From the NCBI RefSeq assembly GCF_040939785.1, contig NZ_CP162553.1, forward strand, positions 4,464,001-4,528,000: a stretch of DNA of 64,000 bases, read 5' to 3'. The DNA is from Bradyrhizobium lupini (GTDB lineage Bacteria > Pseudomonadota > Alphaproteobacteria > Rhizobiales > Xanthobacteraceae). Below are positions 18,051 through 26,936 of this stretch, piece by piece; within the stretch, counting starts at the first letter, position 1; each line of letters begins with the position of its first letter. The notes beneath the pieces were generated by a model. That model worked only from the letters and a program-made list of their open reading frames with translations, was not told the DNA's origin and searched no databases. A program made the translations under genes and the position numbers.

Positions 18051-18659
18051 TTACGGATCCAGCTCCGTATCCCAGTAGAGATAATCCAGCCAACTGTCGT
18101 GCAGATAGTTCGGCGGGAACAGGCGGCCGTTACGGTGGAGCTGGTGCACGGTCGGCGCGAAGGCGTGCTGGCGTGGAAACATCTTGGCCTGCACCGGCGT
18201 CAGATTGCCCTTGCGCAAATTGCAGGGCGAGCACGCCGCGACCACGTTCTCCCAGGTGGTCTGGCCGCCTTTGCTGCGCGGGATGATGTGGTCGAAGGTG
18301 AGGTCTTCGGCCGAGCCGCAATATTGGCAGGCGAAACGATCGCGCAGGAAGACGTTAAATCGGGTGAAGGCAGGGTGGGTGGTCGGCTTGACGAAGGATT
18401 TGAGCGAGACGACGCTCGGCAGCTGCATTTGCAGCGTGGGGCTATGGACCGCCTGATCGTAATGCGCGACGATGTTGACGCGGTCGAGGAATACCGCCTT
18501 GATCGCGTCCTGCCACGACCACAAAGACAGTGGGTAGTAACTCAGCGGCCGGAAGTCCGCATTCAGCACCAACACCGGCCAATGGCCTTGCGAGACATGT
18601 GCGTTCAAGTAACGCTCCTGGCCTCCAATGTACGCTGCGAAGCAGCACGTAACTGACAT
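18051..18659 (-). CDS. HNH endonuclease domain protein
   Basis: A 202-residue protein with a C-terminal HNH nuclease fold. Zinc-type CxxC pairs appear as CQYCG and CSPCN, and the HNH core is LTFDHIIPRSKGGQTTWENVVAACSPCN. The N-terminal half (PVLVLNADFRPLSYYPLSLWSW) is typical of a housekeeping HNH subgroup common in Alphaproteobacteria, not of phage or colicin enzymes. The start is uncertain: an ATG at 18659 opens the frame, but a TTG at 18608 has a better ribosome site (CAGGAG). It stands alone; its cellular role is not established. Confidence 0.86.
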   Translation of the reverse strand: MSVTCCFAAYIGGQERYLNAHVSQGHWPVLVLNADFRPLSYYPLSLWSWQDAIKAVFLDRVNIVAHYDQAVHSPTLQMQLPSVVSLKSFVKPTTHPAFTRFNVFLRDRFACQYCGSAEDLTFDHIIPRSKGGQTTWENVVAACSPCNLRKGNLTPVQAKMFPRQHAFAPTVHQLHRNGRLFPPNYLHDSWLDYLYWDTELDP

Positions 18660-18822
18660 ACTACATGCAGCGTGACGGGATTGTGAAGCCCGTTGAGCGA
18701 CTTATTCCGGCACAAGCAATGCGGCCGGGGGGTGGCAAAGCGCGCAAAACGCTGTGATTTCCAAGTCCGAGGCCGTTGAGGCAGCGTCATCCTGACAGCG
18801 CGACGTGGATGTGCCGAGGCAG

Positions 18823-19800
18823 CTACTCCCGCACGCGCTCCAGCTTCTGCAAACATCGCGTCGCGCGCACCACGGCCGGCATCTCCTCGTCCGGAAAGCT
18901 GGTCTTCCAGTCGGTGACGCCGACCTCGCCGACATAGATGTCGCCCCTGGAATCCAGTGCGATGCCGTGCGGCGCCAGGAACTTGCCGCTCGCAACGCCC
19001 GGGCCTTCCTCGCCACCGAGCCGCGCGATGCGGTTGCCCTTGGCGTCCACGATCGAGAGCCGCGGGCCGAGATTGGGCACCTTGCGGTTGACGGCCAGGC
19101 CAGGGCCGAGTTCCCCGATGACGAAGGTCGGGCTCTTAGCCCCACCGCAACAGCATAGCGCACAAGGGCGGTGCAGATTGTTCCACTGCGTCTCGTACTT
19201 GCCGTTGCCGTCGAACACCTGCACGCGGTGGTTCTCGCGGTCGGCGACATAGACAAAGCCGTCGGCGTCGGTGGCGATGTTGTGCACGATGTTGAACTGG
19301 CCGGGATCGGTGCCGGGTTCGCCCCAGCTTGTCATCAGCTTGCCGCCGGGCGTGAATTTGTGCACGCGCGCATTGCCATAGCCGTCGGAGACGTAGATTT
19401 CACCCTTCGGCGACAGCGCGGTGTGGGTGCAGCGGTGGAAGGGATCGCCGCTCATGAACGGCGACGGTTTCTCGGGGATGCCGATCGTCAGCAGCACCTT
19501 GCCGTCGGTGGTGCACTTGCGCACGGTGTGGTCGCCGTCATCGGTGCAATAGAGATTGTCGTCGGCATCGATGTGCAGGCCGTGGGCGCGCGAGAACAGG
19601 CCTTCGCCCCAACTTCGCAAGAAATTGCCCTCGCGGTCCAGCACGACCATCGGATGGGCCCCGCGGTTGAAGACGTAGACGCGGTCCTTGCTGTCGACCG
19701 CGACCGAGGCGACGTCGGTGAGCTGCCATCCGTCCGGCAGCTTTGCGAAGTTTTCAACGACGCGGTAGCGGTGCTCGCCGGTGCCGAGAATGGCTGGCAT
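18823..19800 (-). CDS. NHL-repeat beta-propeller protein (amidating-lyase-like)
   Basis: A 325-residue six-bladed propeller made of NHL-type repeats, for example VASVAVDSKDRVYVFNRG, FSRAHGLHIDADDNLYCTD and IVHNIATDADGFVYVADRENHRVQVFD. Family relatives are annotated as peptidyl-alpha-hydroxyglycine alpha-amidating lyases, but bacterial activity is unproven. An unusual CALCCCGG run sits near residue 215. There is no signal peptide, and AGGAGA precedes the ATG. The gene lies 52 bases downstream of the flavin monooxygenase on the same strand and is probably cotranscribed with it, suggesting a joint role in an oxidative catabolic step; this is inference. Confidence 0.8.
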   Translation of the reverse strand: MPAILGTGEHRYRVVENFAKLPDGWQLTDVASVAVDSKDRVYVFNRGAHPMVVLDREGNFLRSWGEGLFSRAHGLHIDADDNLYCTDDGDHTVRKCTTDGKVLLTIGIPEKPSPFMSGDPFHRCTHTALSPKGEIYVSDGYGNARVHKFTPGGKLMTSWGEPGTDPGQFNIVHNIATDADGFVYVADRENHRVQVFDGNGKYETQWNNLHRPCALCCCGGAKSPTFVIGELGPGLAVNRKVPNLGPRLSIVDAKGNRIARLGGEEGPGVASGKFLAPHGIALDSRGDIYVGEVGVTDWKTSFPDEEMPAVVRATRCLQKLERVRE

Positions 19801-19852
19801 GAATTCTCCTCTTGTTCGTTATCGTGGTGCGACACTGCTTCTACGGTGTTGT

Positions 19853-21640
19853 TCAAGCGGTGCTCGCCGCTGCCGCTCCAGTCTGCCCCAAAATCCCTTC
19901 CTCGATCGCCTTGATCTGCAGCGCCAGATATTTCGAGTTGATCCGGCATTGCGCGAGGCTGCCGGCGATGAACCAGAGGCCGGGCTGCCTGGTGCGCGTA
20001 TACATGTTACGCAGCTCGAGGCCGTCGCCAAAGCCCCAGATCGGGCCGACCCGGTCGGCGACGGCGTCGCCGAACAGTTTCTGCACCAGATATTCCTGTG
20101 TCTTGTAACCGGTCGAGAGCACGATCAGGTCGGCCGAAAGGGTTGTGCCGTCCTTCATGCGAACGCCCTCGGTGACGAAGCTCTCGATGTCGGAAAACTG
20201 CCTGAGCTTGATCGCGCCCTCGATGACGAGGTTGGAGCAGCCGACATTGAAATAATAGCCGCCGCCACGGGTGAGATATTTGAACTGCCAGCCGGTGCCG
20301 GCCTCGCCGAAATCGAGCTTGAAGCCGACGCGCCGCAACCCGTCGAGCAGTTCCTTGTCGAGCTCCTTCGACTGCTCCGTCAGCATCACATGGGTCTTTT
20401 TCGCGAGCGGTGTCGGCATCGAGGTCGCGATCAGATCGTTGTCCTCGAGCGTGCCCTCATTGTAGGTCGCATAAGCGAGTTGGGCCGACGGCTCGATATT
20501 GGTGACGAGCGTAGGTGAACGCTGCACCAGCGTCACTTCGGCACCACTGGAGTGAAGATCCTGCGCGATGTCGTGGCCGCTATTGCCGGTGCCGATGACG
20601 ATGGCGCGTTTGCCTGTCCAGGTCTCGCCGTCCTCGTAGCGGCTCGAATGCAGCAGCGTGCCCTTGAAGTTATCCAGGGTCGGAATGACAGGCACATTGG
20701 CGATGCCGCTGACGCCGGTTGCCATCACCACATGGCGCGGGTGCATGATACGCTCACTGCCGTCGGTGTGCCGCAGTGTGACGGTCCAGTGGTCTTTCGC
20801 ATCGTCGTAGGCGCCGCCCTCGAATTCGGTGCCGGTCCAGAAGTTCAGCTCCATCGCCTCGACGTAAGCTTCGAACCAGTTGGCGAGCTTGTCCTTGGGG
20901 ATATAGGTCGGCCAGCTCGGCGGAAACGGCATGTAGGGCAAATGATTGACCTGCACCTGGTTATGCAGGGTCAGCGCGTGGTAGCGCTTGCGCCAATTGT
21001 CCCCGATCCGCGCCTCGCGATCGACGATCAGGGTGTCGATGTTCAACTGTTTCAGCCGCGCCGCGATCGCGAGCCCGGCCTGGCCGCCGCCGACCACCAG
21101 CACGGCGGGATCGCGATCGGCGTAGTCGCGCGAGCCGTTGCGCAAGTCCAGCCAGTTCGGTCCACGGAAGTCGCGCGAATAGGCCTGGCCGCGCGGCCGC
21201 GAGGTGCCGAGCTGCTCCTCGAAGCCCTTGAGCTCGTCGAGCGCGGTGAGGAGCGTCCACGCTTTCAGGCGGTCGCCGTCGGTGGCGTCGGGCACAAGCC
21301 TGACGGTGCCGCTGCCGCGCCCCAGTGCGGTTTCGAAATTGAAGATCACCTCGATAGTGTTGGTCCCGGCACGCGTCACCCAGCGCGGTGGCGCTCGGTT
21401 CGGCGCAATCTTGAAGCTGCCCGGCGCAGCCTTTGCCGCGAGCGTTGTCAGCTCCCGCTTGATCGAGTCGCCGCCGCCGATCGTTTGCAGGTTCCAGCTT
21501 AGTGCCAGCACATCGCGCCAATAGCTGTCGGCGAGGAAAAGACGATCCAGCGCAGCGCTATCGGCTGCGCCCAGCGTTAGCTCGACCTCATCGAGCCAGG
21601 CTTGCGCGGATGCGACAATGTCCTTGGTCCTGTCCAGCAT
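19853..21640 (-). CDS. flavin-containing monooxygenase with N-terminal NTF2-like extension
   Basis: A 595-residue NAD(P)/FAD oxidoreductase. About 150 N-terminal residues resemble an NTF2/SnoaL-like domain. The FAD Rossmann motif (VLVVGGGQAGLAIAARL) comes near residue 180, the monooxygenase fingerprint FKGTLLHSSRYEDG near 330, and the NADPH motif VIGTGNSGHDIAQDL just after. The fingerprint groups it with YUCCA/CzcO-type flavin monooxygenases, which oxygenate ketones, amines or sulfides. The neighbouring NHL-propeller gene follows after 52 bases. Substrate unknown. Confidence 0.9.
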   Translation of the reverse strand: MLDRTKDIVASAQAWLDEVELTLGAADSAALDRLFLADSYWRDVLALSWNLQTIGGGDSIKRELTTLAAKAAPGSFKIAPNRAPPRWVTRAGTNTIEVIFNFETALGRGSGTVRLVPDATDGDRLKAWTLLTALDELKGFEEQLGTSRPRGQAYSRDFRGPNWLDLRNGSRDYADRDPAVLVVGGGQAGLAIAARLKQLNIDTLIVDREARIGDNWRKRYHALTLHNQVQVNHLPYMPFPPSWPTYIPKDKLANWFEAYVEAMELNFWTGTEFEGGAYDDAKDHWTVTLRHTDGSERIMHPRHVVMATGVSGIANVPVIPTLDNFKGTLLHSSRYEDGETWTGKRAIVIGTGNSGHDIAQDLHSSGAEVTLVQRSPTLVTNIEPSAQLAYATYNEGTLEDNDLIATSMPTPLAKKTHVMLTEQSKELDKELLDGLRRVGFKLDFGEAGTGWQFKYLTRGGGYYFNVGCSNLVIEGAIKLRQFSDIESFVTEGVRMKDGTTLSADLIVLSTGYKTQEYLVQKLFGDAVADRVGPIWGFGDGLELRNMYTRTRQPGLWFIAGSLAQCRINSKYLALQIKAIEEGILGQTGAAAASTA

Positions 21641-21816
21641 GCGCGACCTCGTGCCGTCTCCGCGGCGTTTCCTCTACGGTCGAAAGCTATACTGTTTCGC
21701 AGACGGCCAATAGCCGATTACCCGAGCAGTGAGAACATGTGGCCCTGCTTCAGCGGAATGCGCTCGTTGAGAGAGACCTGCGGCACCCTCGTGGTGTTCG
21801 AGGAGGGGCACGCGAA

Positions 21817-21840
21817 AGAGGCTCCACCTTGGTGGAGCCT
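21817..21840 (-). terminator. intrinsic terminator after the general stress protein gene
   Basis: On the minus strand AGGCTCCACC and GGTGGAGCCT form a near-perfect palindrome with a tight loop, followed by CTCTTTC. It lies about 54 bases past the stop of the gene starting at 22523 and should end that two-gene transcript. Confidence 0.62.
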
Positions 21841-21893
21841 CCCTCGCGCTCTTGGGATTCACAGCCGCTGGCGTGGCGGCGAGCGGAACATCC

Positions 21894-22523
21894 CTACCTC
21901 ACCCGCGTGCCGGCGCCGTACAGCTCACGCTCACGGCCGACATCGTCGGGTGACAACGGCGGGCTTGCGGCATCGAAGCCGTTCCAGCCGGATTTTTGCC
22001 AGGCGGCGCTCCGTTCCTGCAGGTTCACGGCCTTCTCGTGCAGAAGGGCATCGAGACGTGTGCTGTCCTGGTCGGGTACCCGCGCCGATACCAGCGTTCC
22101 GCCGCGACGGACGCCCTCCGCGTAGCGCGACGCATCATCCTTGGAGACGCCGGCTTCGGTCAGCGCGCCAACGATGCCGCCCGTCGCCGCGCCGGCCGCG
22201 GCACCAACTGCGGTCGAAGCCAGCCATCCGGCGGCAACCACCGGTCCCAGTCCCGGAATGGCCAGCAGGCCGAGTCCGGCAAGCAGGCCGGCCGCGCTTC
22301 CGAGGCCTGCGCCGATGCCGGCACCCGTGCCGGCACCTTCGGCGCGATCGTCGACGCCGTCGCGATCACGGTCAACCTTGCCGGTGGAGGAGCCGTACCA
22401 GTTATCGGAATTGTTCGCGACGATGCTGATGTCGGAGTGCGGCACGCCCGCGGCCTCCAGACGCCTGACCGCACGTTCCGCATCCGAATAGGTGTCATAG
22501 AGTCGAGAAATAGTGGTCGTCAT
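21894..22523 (-). CDS. general stress protein (17M-like, glycine-zipper)
   Basis: A 209-residue protein. The N-terminal domain (residues 1-60, MTTTISRLYDTYSDAERAVR...) is of the general stress protein 17M/YflT type. It is followed by an Asp/Arg-rich linker and a Gly/Ala-rich hydrophobic segment (about 80-135) that looks like a glycine zipper able to enter membranes. The C terminus is polar. A strong ribosome site (AAGGAGG) precedes the ATG. It lies 12 bases after the PepSY-like gene in one operon, ending at the hairpin at 21817. The name rests on family resemblance; no stress-sigma promoter of exact spacing was found upstream. Confidence 0.83.
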   Translation of the reverse strand: MTTTISRLYDTYSDAERAVRRLEAAGVPHSDISIVANNSDNWYGSSTGKVDRDRDGVDDRAEGAGTGAGIGAGLGSAAGLLAGLGLLAIPGLGPVVAAGWLASTAVGAAAGAATGGIVGALTEAGVSKDDASRYAEGVRRGGTLVSARVPDQDSTRLDALLHEKAVNLQERSAAWQKSGWNGFDAASPPLSPDDVGRERELYGAGTRVR

Positions 22524-22535
22524 GTTTCATCCTCC

Positions 22536-22856
22536 TTACTTGGCGGGGTTCACGTTGCCCTGGAAATCGACGCTCACGTCCGCCTTGGTCCCGGCCTTGT
22601 CGGCCTTGCCGCGCCAGACGCCGTTGTCGTCCTTTTGCAGTCCGGAAACATTGGAATAACCCGCGCCCTCGATCTTCGACTTCGCCTGGCCCTCGGTGAA
22701 GCTGTTGCGGCCCGCGACCGGTGCGTTGGAGTTGTTGTGATCAGAGCTGTTGACGGCGTTGTTGCCCGGCCCGCTCTGCGCAGGCTGTGACTGTGCACTG
22801 ACAGGCGCTGATCCGAGCAGCAGCAGAGCTGCGGCGAGCATGGTGAGACGAGACAT
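22536..22856 (-). CDS. small secreted protein, PepSY-like
   Basis: A 106-residue protein with a signal peptide (residues 1-21, ending VSA), a Ser/Asn-rich spacer, and a C-terminal domain. That domain (NSFTEGQAKSKIEGAGYSNV followed by LQKDDNGVWRGKADKAG) resembles one PepSY/YpeB-like module, a fold linked to binding or inhibiting envelope enzymes. GGAGAA precedes the ATG. It is the first gene of an operon with the general stress protein gene. An inverted repeat at 22974-22994 lies about 120 bases upstream. Confidence 0.8.
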   Translation of the reverse strand: MSRLTMLAAALLLLGSAPVSAQSQPAQSGPGNNAVNSSDHNNSNAPVAGRNSFTEGQAKSKIEGAGYSNVSGLQKDDNGVWRGKADKAGTKADVSVDFQGNVNPAK

Positions 22857-22973
22857 TTTTTATTCTCCGGCTGTTGATTGTGCCGGTCGACAACAGGCGA
22901 GATTCGAATTGGTTGCTCTTCCATTTGCGACGGAAGCGCGCGTCTTCAATCTGCCGAATATTGGAGAGGCGCA

Positions 22974-22994
22974 GGAACGATTGCCACTCGTTCC
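22974..22994. promoter_or_regulatory. perfect inverted repeat upstream of the PepSY-like operon
   Basis: GGAACGA and TCGTTCC form perfect 7-bp arms around a 7-base spacer. Each arm contains a GGAAC half that resembles an EcfG -35, but the distance to CGTT is only 10 bases, so it is not a normal EcfG promoter. It may be an operator; the binding factor is unknown. Confidence 0.4.
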
Positions 22995-23035
22995 CGTTTA
23001 TGCGGTCCGGCACTCTCGGACGGCGTTGCCTGTCC

Positions 23036-24544
23036 TCACATCGTCCAATAGGGCTCCCGCAGCTTGCGCTTGAAAATCTTTCCCGTGGCCTCGCGCGGCA
23101 GCGCGTGACGGAATTCGACGTCCTTTGGCACCTTGAAATTGGCAAGCCGCCCGCGCAGGAACGATCGGACGGCGTCGGCCGAGAGCTCGGCATCCGATTC
23201 AGGCTCGACAAAGGCGCACAGCCGTTCGCCGAATTCCGCGTCGGGGATGCCGAACACGGCACAGTCGCGCACGCCGGGCATTCCGATCAGCACGTTCTCG
23301 ATCTCGGCGGGATAGATGTTGACGCCGCCGGAGATCACCATGTCGCGCTTGCGATCGCACAGGAACAGATAGCCGTCCGCGTCGAGGTAACCGACGTCGC
23401 CGACGCTGACCAGGCCGTCACGGCCGGCTTCGGCCCTTGCCTGCGACCTGCCGTGATAGTCGAAATCGGGCACTGACGTCTGGCGCATGTAGATTTCGCC
23501 GACTTCGTTTGCACCGCACGGGCTGCCGTCATCGCGGAAGATCCTGACGATGCCGCCTTCGATGGGGCGGCCGACCGTGCCAGGCTTCTTCAGTGCTTCC
23601 TCGGCCGAGTGCCACACCGGGATCCCGGTCTCGGTGGAGCCGAAATATTCGTTGATGACCGGTCCCCACCAGTCGATCATGGCGCGCTTGACGTCCGGCG
23701 GGCAGGGGGCGGCGCCGTGCACGACGAAACGCAGCGACGACAGGTCGTAGCGCTGCCTGACCGCTTCGGGCAACCGCAGCAGCCGGACGAACATGGTCGG
23801 TACCATGTGAATGTGCGTGACGCGGTGGCGCTCGATCAGCGCCAGCAGCTCCTCGGCATCGAACCGCGCCTGGAGGATGATGGTGCAAGCGCTGCGGAAC
23901 GCCAGCATGCCGTAGGAATGCGGCGCCGAGTGATACATCGGGCCGTTGATCAGCACGATTTGGTCTTCCCGCGGCTTGATGCCATAGGCGATCCCGCCCA
24001 CGCGTTCGGAGGCGGCCGCCTGTTCGGGCTGCATCGGCATGCGCCGCACGCCCTTCGGCATGCCCGTGGTGCCGGATGTATAAATCATCGCTGCGGCCCG
24101 CCGCGGCGGCTCCTGCGCTTGCGGATGGTCGTCGCGCCAGCGGTCCCAATCGGTCAGTCCCACCGGGATCTCAGTCAGTTCCCCAGGGATCGAAAAGGTC
24201 GCTGCGAGTTCGGGCGGCGTCGCGACGACCAGGAGAAGGACATCCGCCGGTACGCCGTCGCGGATCTGCGGCAGAAAATCCGCGTGGCAGACCAGGATCT
24301 TCGCCCCGCTGTCGGCCAGGATGTAACGGACCTCCTCGGCCTTCAAATGCCAGTTGATCGGCACCACCGGACTGCCCAGCGCGGCCGAGGCCGCAACCAC
24401 CTCGAACAGAGCGAAATCGTTGCGCAGCATCATCGCGACCGGCGCGGCCTCGGCAAGCCCCAGGGCGCGGAAGCCGCTCATCGCCCGCCTGATCCGAGCC
24501 CGGATGTCGTCATAGCTGATCTGGCGTTCGCCGCTGATGATCAT
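23036..24544 (-). CDS. acyl-CoA synthetase (AMP-dependent ligase)
   Basis: A 502-residue ANL-family ligase. The P-loop is MIYTSGTTGMPKGVRR, motif A5 is EYFGSTETGIPV, and the hinge and C-terminal Lys region is GYLFLCDRKRDMVISGGVNIYPAEIE with PREATGKIFKRKL at the end. It activates a carboxylic acid to an acyl-AMP and then the CoA thioester; substrate chain length cannot be told. The ATG has AGGAGA upstream. It is the last gene of an operon with an orphan solute-binding protein (22-base gap) and a nitronate monooxygenase, suggesting uptake and activation of one carboxylate. Confidence 0.92.
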   Translation of the reverse strand: MIISGERQISYDDIRARIRRAMSGFRALGLAEAAPVAMMLRNDFALFEVVAASAALGSPVVPINWHLKAEEVRYILADSGAKILVCHADFLPQIRDGVPADVLLLVVATPPELAATFSIPGELTEIPVGLTDWDRWRDDHPQAQEPPRRAAAMIYTSGTTGMPKGVRRMPMQPEQAAASERVGGIAYGIKPREDQIVLINGPMYHSAPHSYGMLAFRSACTIILQARFDAEELLALIERHRVTHIHMVPTMFVRLLRLPEAVRQRYDLSSLRFVVHGAAPCPPDVKRAMIDWWGPVINEYFGSTETGIPVWHSAEEALKKPGTVGRPIEGGIVRIFRDDGSPCGANEVGEIYMRQTSVPDFDYHGRSQARAEAGRDGLVSVGDVGYLDADGYLFLCDRKRDMVISGGVNIYPAEIENVLIGMPGVRDCAVFGIPDAEFGERLCAFVEPESDAELSADAVRSFLRGRLANFKVPKDVEFRHALPREATGKIFKRKLREPYWTM

Positions 24545-24566
24545 GGCGTCTCCTCATCCCGCTCGT

Positions 24567-25751
24567 CTAGCGATCATCCAGCACGTCGCCGAAGCCGACC
24601 CAGCTCTTGCCATTGAAGCGCCGGAGCTGAAGCTGCTGGAACGGCAGATAGTCGTCGGGGCCGGTCGTAACCGCCATTCCCGGCAGCAGCAGCGGCAGCT
24701 TCACATCCTTCAACGAGGCCGCCTGGCGCATGATGTTGTCGCGGCTGATATCATCCTTGCACCCCTTCAGCACCGTCATCAGCAGCGTGGCATAGTGATA
24801 GCCCGCGGCGTAGTTGGAGTTGGAGAGGTCCGCGGCCGGCATGTAGCGCTTCATGAAGGCGAAGTATTCCTTCACGCCGGGATCGTCGACCCATTGCGGG
24901 TCCATCGTGTCCTTCTGATTGCTCGACGAGATCAGGCCGACCGCGTTGTCGAGCCCTGCCGGTTCCAGGAAAGAGATCGACGACGCCGAGGTCGGCACGA
25001 AGAACAGCTCCGGCTTCCAGCCGATCTCGGCCACGCCCTTGACCATTTGCGAGGTGAACTTGCCGAGCACGACGCCGAACAGCACGTTGGCGCCCGAGGC
25101 CTTCAAGGTCGAGAGTTGCGAGCTGATCGTCGGCGCGCTGGTCTCGTAGCTCGCTTCCGCGATGATCATGCTTGCCGCCTTAGGCCCGAGCGCTCGCTTG
25201 AAGCCGGCGACATAGTCGCGGCCGAAATCGTCGTTCTGCGAGAGGATCGCGATCCTGGCGTCGGGCTTGGCCTGCAAAATGTATTTGGCATAGACCACGC
25301 CCTCGGATTCGTAGGCCGCCATGCCCGGCATGGTCCACGGGTTCTTCTGCGGATCGGCCCATTTGGTGGCGCCGGAGAGCACGAACAGCTGCGGCACTTT
25401 CTTGGCGTTGAGATAGCGCTGCACGGCGCTGTTGGTGGCGGTGCCGAGCGAGCCGAACATCATCAGCACCTCTTCTTGCTCCACCAGCTTGCGGGTCTGC
25501 TCGACGGTCTTCGGCGGCGAATAGGCGTCGTCCAGCGTGATGAACTTGACCTTGCGGCCGTTGATGCCGCCTTCGGCATTGACCTTCTCGAAGAACGCTT
25601 CCTGCGTCCGTCCGATCGCGCCGAAGCCGGAGGCCGGGCCGCTGTAGGGCAGGGTCTGCCCGATGCGGATCTCGTCGCTGCCTTCGGCATGGGCGCTGCC
25701 GCCGGCGAGCATCAGCAACGACATCCCGATCAGTGCGGCTGCCAGCTTCAT
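24567..25751 (-). CDS. branched-chain-type ABC substrate-binding protein, orphan
   Basis: A 394-residue periplasmic binding protein. The signal peptide is residues 1-22 (ending AHA). The Peripla_BP_6 fold opens with EIRIGQTLPYSGPASGFGAIG, as in LivJ-type and aromatic-acid binding proteins. No permease or ATPase gene lies nearby, so it must use a distant transporter or act in sensing. Its place between an acyl-CoA synthetase and a nitronate monooxygenase suggests that the ligand is a carboxylate or nitro compound rather than an amino acid; that is inference. Confidence 0.9.
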   Translation of the reverse strand: MKLAAALIGMSLLMLAGGSAHAEGSDEIRIGQTLPYSGPASGFGAIGRTQEAFFEKVNAEGGINGRKVKFITLDDAYSPPKTVEQTRKLVEQEEVLMMFGSLGTATNSAVQRYLNAKKVPQLFVLSGATKWADPQKNPWTMPGMAAYESEGVVYAKYILQAKPDARIAILSQNDDFGRDYVAGFKRALGPKAASMIIAEASYETSAPTISSQLSTLKASGANVLFGVVLGKFTSQMVKGVAEIGWKPELFFVPTSASSISFLEPAGLDNAVGLISSSNQKDTMDPQWVDDPGVKEYFAFMKRYMPAADLSNSNYAAGYHYATLLMTVLKGCKDDISRDNIMRQAASLKDVKLPLLLPGMAVTTGPDDYLPFQQLQLRRFNGKSWVGFGDVLDDR

Positions 25752-25784
25752 GGTGTCCTCCCGTTTTATTGTCGGTCCGAGACG

Positions 25785-26759
25785 TCAGGCGCTGACGCGC
25801 ATCAGGAAATCCTGTCGGGCCTGGTCGAATTCCCGTTTCATCCGGTCGACGAGCTCGGCGACCGGCGGCGCGTCGGCGATCTGGCCGATACCCTGGCCCG
25901 AGCCCCAGATGTCGCGCCACGCCTTGGACTTCATGTTGCCGCCGGAGCCGAAATTCATCTTCGTCTTGTCGGCCGCCGGCAGATTGTCCGGATCGAGCCC
26001 GGCCGCGGCGATCGAAGGCCCGAGATAGTTGCCGTGCACGCCGGTGAAGAGGTTGGTGTAGACGATGTCATGCGCGGTGTGCTGCGTCAGCGCCGACTTG
26101 TAGGCTTCGTCAGCGTTGGCTTCCTTCGTCGCGATGAAGCGCGTGCCCATATAGGCGAGGTCGGCGCCCAGCGTCAGCGCGGAGGCGATCGCGAAGCCGT
26201 CGCTGATTGCGCCCGACAGCAGGATCGCACCGTCGAACCATTGTTTGACCTCGCGTACCAGTGCGAAAGGCGAGAGCGTTCCTGCATGTCCTCCAGCGCC
26301 GGCGCAGACCAGGATCAGACCGTCGACGCCCTGCTCGGCGGCCTTGCGCGCGTGCTTGACGTTGATGACGTCGTGGAACACGAGGCCGCCGTACGAGTGT
26401 GCGGCCTCGACGAGCTCGGCGGGCGGTCGCAGCGAGGTGATGATGATGGGCGCCCTGTGCTTCACACAGGTCTCCATGTCCTTCATCAGCCGGTCGTTGG
26501 AGGCGTGGCAGATCTGGTTGACGGCGTAGGGTGCGACCTTCTTGCCGGGATTGCGCGACTTGTATTCGCCGAGTTCGTCCTCGATGCGGCTCAGCCATTC
26601 GTCGAGCTTTTCCACCGGACGGGCATTGAGTGCCGGAAACGAGCCGACCACGCCGGCCTTGCACTGGGCGATCACCAGCTCAGGGCCGGAGACGAGGAAG
26701 AGCGGCGAGCCGACCACGGGCAGCTCGAGCGAATCCTTCAAGAGAGCGGGCAGCGCCAT
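25785..26759 (-). CDS. nitronate monooxygenase family (FMN) protein
   Basis: A 324-residue TIM-barrel flavoprotein of the 2-nitropropane dioxygenase/nitronate monooxygenase family. It has the N-terminal LVSGPELVIAQCKAGVVGSFPAL region, the FMN phosphate and catalytic motif AGAGGHAGTLSPF, and LGADLAYMGTRFIAT. Such enzymes oxidise alkyl nitronates, and some relatives reduce quinones or enoyl compounds. The ATG at 26759 has GGGAGGA upstream; a 34-codon extension was rejected. It is first in a three-gene operon facing a LysR regulator. Confidence 0.9.
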   Translation of the reverse strand: MALPALLKDSLELPVVGSPLFLVSGPELVIAQCKAGVVGSFPALNARPVEKLDEWLSRIEDELGEYKSRNPGKKVAPYAVNQICHASNDRLMKDMETCVKHRAPIIITSLRPPAELVEAAHSYGGLVFHDVINVKHARKAAEQGVDGLILVCAGAGGHAGTLSPFALVREVKQWFDGAILLSGAISDGFAIASALTLGADLAYMGTRFIATKEANADEAYKSALTQHTAHDIVYTNLFTGVHGNYLGPSIAAAGLDPDNLPAADKTKMNFGSGGNMKSKAWRDIWGSGQGIGQIADAPPVAELVDRMKREFDQARQDFLMRVSA

Positions 26760-26888
26760 GATGTCCTCCCGGAAACGCAGCCCGCCGGCAGGCGGATGAC
26801 GAGGCGTTTCCTTCTTTGATTGTCGCGGGCGAGTTGCCGCCCATGTTTCATTTGACGTCATTATAGGGGTTGGAGTGGGGCCTCTTAT

Positions 26889-26924
26889 CGTTCAATATTG
26901 AACGGACAACTATTCAGATTTGAA
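26889..26924. promoter_or_regulatory. double palindrome between the LysR gene and the nitronate operon
   Basis: A perfect 16-bp palindrome CGTTCAATATTGAACG (26889-26904) is followed by a related site TTCAGATTTGAA (26913-26924). Both have TTCA/TGAA arms, and their centres are 22 bp apart, about two helical turns. The sites lie between divergent genes, as LysR operators do (recognition plus activation half). Binding by the adjacent LysR protein is inferred. Confidence 0.78.
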
Positions 26925-26936
26925 CAGAGGCCGCTC

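Noticed and set aside
24537..26819. 760-codon plus-strand frame crossing three minus-strand genes
   Set aside because: It runs through intergenic gaps and opposite to three well-recognised proteins; composition is that of an antisense shadow.
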